DNA of 17,710 nucleotides from JASFYU01 sp045046905 (GTDB taxonomy: Bacteria; Bacteroidota; Bacteroidia; Flavobacteriales; Flavobacteriaceae). Shown in pieces: positions 15,038 to 17,710 of this stretch. A program made the position numbers and the translations under genes. The notes under the pieces were generated by a model. The model made no database searches and was not told where the DNA came from. It saw nothing but the letters and a program-made list of their open reading frames with translations. The stretch spans positions 1 to 17,710 of the forward strand of contig JASFYU010000178.1 of assembly GCA_045046905.1 (NCBI GenBank), in the 5' to 3' direction. Each line of letters starts with the position of its first letter. Positions within the stretch are counted from its first letter, which is position 1.

Positions 15038-16417
15038 CTACAAGGCACGAAAATGGAACGATTTTACCCGTGTGACATGGTCATAACCCAATTTGGAAAG
15101 GGTGACTCCCCGGCCTGAATTTTTGACACCGGTCCAGGCCAGGGCCGGATCCAAATAATCGCAACGATTCATAAATACCGTACCCGTTTCGATTCTATTT
15201 CCAAGGCTTTGAGCCTTATCCATATCCGAAGTCCATACTGAGGCTGTTAATCCGTATTGTGAATCATTCATCAAACGGACGGCTTCCCCATCGTCTTTCA
15301 CTTTCATAATACCTACTACAGGGCCAAAACTTTCTTCGGTCATCACATTCATACTGTGGTCTACATCGACCAAGACATGAGGTGATAAATACGGAGTTCC
15401 CTTTTTAGAGGCCGAGAATATGGCTTCGTCGACCAAAGAACGAGCCCCTTTATCCAAAGCTTGGCCAATTTGCGCCCGTACATAATCGGCGGCTTCTGTC
15501 TTGACCATTGGTCCTAGATTGGTAGCTTCCTCCAAAGGATTACCTAGGATGTAATTTTTGGTGATTTCAACAAAGCCGTCCACAAAGCTGTCGTACACTG
15601 CCTCATGAACATAGATCCGTTCTATACCGCAACAAGATTGCCCACTATTGAAAAAAGCACCATCAACAAGGTTTTCTATACTGTGTTGTATATTAACATC
15701 AGCCCGTACATAGGCGGGGTCTTTACCCCCCAATTCAAGTCCACAGCTAATAAACTTTTGGTTCAATGCATTTTGAATCGCAATGCCCCCTTGTACTGAT
15801 CCGGTAAAGCAAACACCATCAATATTGGGGTCTCCAATAAATTCGGCGGTATGGGTATGGTTCAGGTGCAGAATCTGAAAAACTCCCTCAGGTAGTCCAG
15901 CTTTTTTTGCTGCTTGGGCATACCGTTCTGCCACGAGCGGCGTTTGAAATGAATGTTTTAATATCACGACGTTGCCAGCCATTAAGGCCGGAACAATTGC
16001 ATTTACAGAAGTTAAAAAGGGATAGTTCCACGGGCTTAAAACGCCCATGACCCCCAAAGGAATACGATCTACAAAACGTTTACCTGGTGATTGATCCTCT
16101 AAAACATAGGGTGACAAGGCCTCCTCGGCTATATTAATCATATAGGAGGCACGACCTTCAAACCCAGCTATTTCACCGGGAGCTTGGCCAAGAGGTCTTC
16201 CCATTTGCCATGTTATTTCTTCAGCTATTGCAGCTTTGCTATCGGTAATGGCCTTTACAAAGGCCTTCATATAAACGCCTCTTTCGGCCACAGTCAAATC
16301 AGCCCAAATAGGAAATGCCTTTTTGGCCAGAGCAATCGTATTTTTTATATCCAGGGAGCTATGTTCTTTAGTGGAACAATATACTGACCCGTCAATCGGT
16401 GAAATGGTATCTCTCAT
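15038..16417 (-). CDS. NAD(P)-dependent aldehyde dehydrogenase
   Basis: 459 residues, the usual length for the family. The motifs run in order: SPWNYPF (Trp130, Asn131), the cofactor-binding lysine in VILKHSF (Lys154), FTGS (204-207), the general base in LELGGKDP (Glu228), and the active-site NSGQSCCGIER with catalytic Cys262, 34 residues after the Glu as in canonical members. A second Cys follows directly, so the neighbour could form a regulatory disulfide. The protein resembles succinate-semialdehyde-like dehydrogenases. Its start is 3 nt from the stop of the ligase gene upstream, so they are almost surely cotranscribed. The proposed step is gamma-glutamyl-aminoaldehyde to gamma-glutamyl-amino acid; the substrate is inferred from the neighbours only. 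Confidence 0.92.
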   Translation of the reverse strand: MRDTISPIDGSVYCSTKEHSSLDIKNTIALAKKAFPIWADLTVAERGVYMKAFVKAITDSKAAIAEEITWQMGRPLGQAPGEIAGFEGRASYMINIAEEALSPYVLEDQSPGKRFVDRIPLGVMGVLSPWNYPFLTSVNAIVPALMAGNVVILKHSFQTPLVAERYAQAAKKAGLPEGVFQILHLNHTHTAEFIGDPNIDGVCFTGSVQGGIAIQNALNQKFISCGLELGGKDPAYVRADVNIQHSIENLVDGAFFNSGQSCCGIERIYVHEAVYDSFVDGFVEITKNYILGNPLEEATNLGPMVKTEAADYVRAQIGQALDKGARSLVDEAIFSASKKGTPYLSPHVLVDVDHSMNVMTEESFGPVVGIMKVKDDGEAVRLMNDSQYGLTASVWTSDMDKAQSLGNRIETGTVFMNRCDYLDPALAWTGVKNSGRGVTLSKLGYDHVTRVKSFHFRAL

Positions 16418-16420
16418 AGC

Positions 16421-17710
16421 TTAAATAATTTCAAAATATCTTTTTAGTTGCCAATCTGTGATTGCCCCACGTTGCTGCTGATCTTCCCAAGTTCTGGTAT
16501 AAGAATAATGATCAACAAATGGATTACCAAACAGCTCTCGTGCGATTTTAGAGTTCTTAAATAGTTCTGCCGCTTGGGTCAATGTTCGAGGTAACTGAAG
16601 TTCATTGGGAAATTCAATGTCATATGCATTTCCTGACACGGCCTCTAAAGGCTCTATCTTATTTTCAATACCCCAAATACCTGAGCCAATGGCGGCTGCC
16701 AACGCCAAATGAGGATTAATATCTGCTGCGGAAACACGGTATTCTACACGTTGTGATGTGGGAGATCCCTGAATCGCCCTTAGGGCACAGGTTCGGTTAT
16801 CAATACCCCATGATGCGGCCGTAGGGGCCCAAAAGCCAGGAATAAGCCGGGTATAGCTGTTACAGGTCGATGCGACCATGGCCAAAACCTCGGGCATTAA
16901 TTTTTGCTGCCCTCCGATAAACCATCGCATAACATCTGACATAGTATCTTTTTTGTCTTGGTCATAAAAGGCCGATGTACCGTCTTTTTTTTGTAATGAA
17001 ATATGTATGTGTCCTGATTGACCAGGATAATCTGCCGACCATTTGGCCATAAAACTCGCCATCATATTGCGCTGTTGCGCCCAAACTTTTATAAAGGTTT
17101 TGAATAATACTCCGTTATCGGCGGCTCTAAGTGCTTCAGAATGTTCAAGTGCACCTTCAAGAACTCCTGGCCCCGTTTCGGTATGTAGCCCTTCTAGTGG
17201 CATCTCCATTTCTGCCGAAAGCTTCATGATTTCGTGATAAAATTCGGCATGGGTCGAATTTCGTAAAGTCGAATACCCGAAATTACCCGGAGTGATTGGC
17301 TCTAAATGGTTATAGTTTTTATCGGCCGCCGTCTTTGGTGTTTCATTGAATAAGAAAAATTCGAATTCAAGAGCTGCGGTTGCCGTATACCCCAGTTTAT
17401 CAAGTCTGTCTAATGTTCTTTTGAGAATAGACCTTGGACAGACGCTGGCCGCCTCACTTTCAGAAAAATCAGCTAAAAGAAGTACTGATTTATTATCCTC
17501 TGTGGGTAACATTCGTAGACTTGAAGCGTCGATAGTCGCCCAGGCATCTGTAAACCCATCTTTCCAGCCTGTGAAAGAATCTTGGGTATACAGCTCATCA
17601 TTTGAGTCCCATCCAAAAATAACATTACAGAACCCTAATCCCTTTTCCAAAGCGGATAGAAACTTTTTGGTGCTGACATATTTACCGCGTAAAACACCAT
17701 CGATATCAAC
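16421..17710 (-). CDS. Glutamine synthetase-like gamma-glutamyl-amine ligase (5' end beyond window)
   Basis: 429 residues are visible and the frame stays open to the last base of the window, so the true start lies outside; a TTG at 17650 is internal. The first visible residues, VDIDGVLRGKYVS, are the usual N-terminal glutamine synthetase segment, so roughly 15-30 residues may be missing. Later motifs are LEFEFFLF (metal-binding Glu), HTETGPGVLEGAL, GQSGHIHISL (the loop with the ATP/metal-binding His), LIPGFWAPTAASWGIDNRT and RVEYRVSAADINPHLALAA. The WGIDNRT region is more like ligases that join glutamate to amines (PuuA, IpuC, Streptomyces GlnA4) than the ammonia-using enzyme. The linked dehydrogenases and amidotransferase support that reading. 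The likely reaction is glutamate + amine + ATP to a gamma-glutamyl amide. The exact amine is not determinable. Confidence 0.88.
   Translation of the reverse strand, partial: VDIDGVLRGKYVSTKKFLSALEKGLGFCNVIFGWDSNDELYTQDSFTGWKDGFTDAWATIDASSLRMLPTEDNKSVLLLADFSESEAASVCPRSILKRTLDRLDKLGYTATAALEFEFFLFNETPKTAADKNYNHLEPITPGNFGYSTLRNSTHAEFYHEIMKLSAEMEMPLEGLHTETGPGVLEGALEHSEALRAADNGVLFKTFIKVWAQQRNMMASFMAKWSADYPGQSGHIHISLQKKDGTSAFYDQDKKDTMSDVMRWFIGGQQKLMPEVLAMVASTCNSYTRLIPGFWAPTAASWGIDNRTCALRAIQGSPTSQRVEYRVSAADINPHLALAAAIGSGIWGIENKIEPLEAVSGNAYDIEFPNELQLPRTLTQAAELFKNSKIARELFGNPFVDHYSYTRTWEDQQQRGAITDWQLKRYFEII

Noticed and set aside
17648..17650. TTG as start of the glutamine synthetase-like gene
   Set aside because: The frame continues upstream to the window edge with a recognisable glutamine synthetase N-terminal segment (DGVLRGKYVS), so this codon is an internal Leu.
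12958..17710. Standard putrescine (Puu) operon
   Set aside because: No PuuB-type FAD oxidase is present, the hydrolase looks like a GMP synthase-type class I amidotransferase rather than C26, and an Fe-type alcohol dehydrogenase is present.

Overview
This window looks like chromosomal DNA of a marine-type member of the Bacteroidetes, most likely Flavobacteriaceae. The reasons are the moderately AT-rich composition, the scarcity of Shine-Dalgarno sites, the A-rich leaders in front of start codons, the lipoproteins with short lipoboxes, and protein families such as DUF1080, exported Gfo/Idh/MocA oxidoreductases and a MANTYTQ-type IS200-like transposase. This is inferred from family recognition by eye; no database search was run.

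Layout. (1) 1-1012: a REP-type repeat nest around a single-domain HUH (Y1) transposase gene, with tandem copies of a ~104-nt unit on both outer sides and two ~90-nt units just after the gene. The start and stop codons of the transposase lie inside repeat sequence. (2) 1019-7430, minus strand: four genes, transcribed in the order Tat-exported Gfo/Idh/MocA oxidoreductase, DUF1080 (3-keto-glycoside hydrolase family) lipoprotein, a 958-residue lipoprotein joining a type-1 copper (plastocyanin-like) domain to a PVC-type sugar dehydrogenase beta-propeller and HEAT-like repeats, and a secreted FG-GAP/VCBS repeat protein. (3) 7839-9950, plus strand: a YyaL/SPATA20-type thioredoxin-domain protein (DUF255) that appears to be a lipoprotein. 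(4) 10315-12762, plus strand: a GMC-type FAD dehydrogenase with a cysteine cluster, followed 3 nt later by its gluconate 2-dehydrogenase subunit 3-like partner carrying a twin-arginine signal. (5) 12844-12871: a strong bidirectional terminator. (6) 12958-17710, minus strand: glutamine synthetase-like ligase (cut by the window edge), aldehyde dehydrogenase, iron-type alcohol dehydrogenase and class I glutamine amidotransferase, tightly packed.

How the genes may work together. Regions 2 and 4 together resemble an oxidative (3-keto) route for glycosides in the periplasm. Flavin- or NAD-linked enzymes would oxidise a sugar hydroxyl, DUF1080 would cleave the 3-keto-glycoside, and the copper domain would offer a built-in electron acceptor where relatives in Planctomycetes and Verrucomicrobia usually carry a c-type heme domain. 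Region 6 matches a gamma-glutamylation pathway: ligate glutamate to an amine, oxidise alcohol to aldehyde to acid, then release glutamate. An alcohol dehydrogenase in place of the flavin amine oxidase of the putrescine (Puu) pathway points to an amino alcohol such as ethanolamine as substrate. Both pathway readings are inferences from family membership and gene order.

No tRNA, rRNA, CRISPR array, prophage gene or transport gene was recognised.
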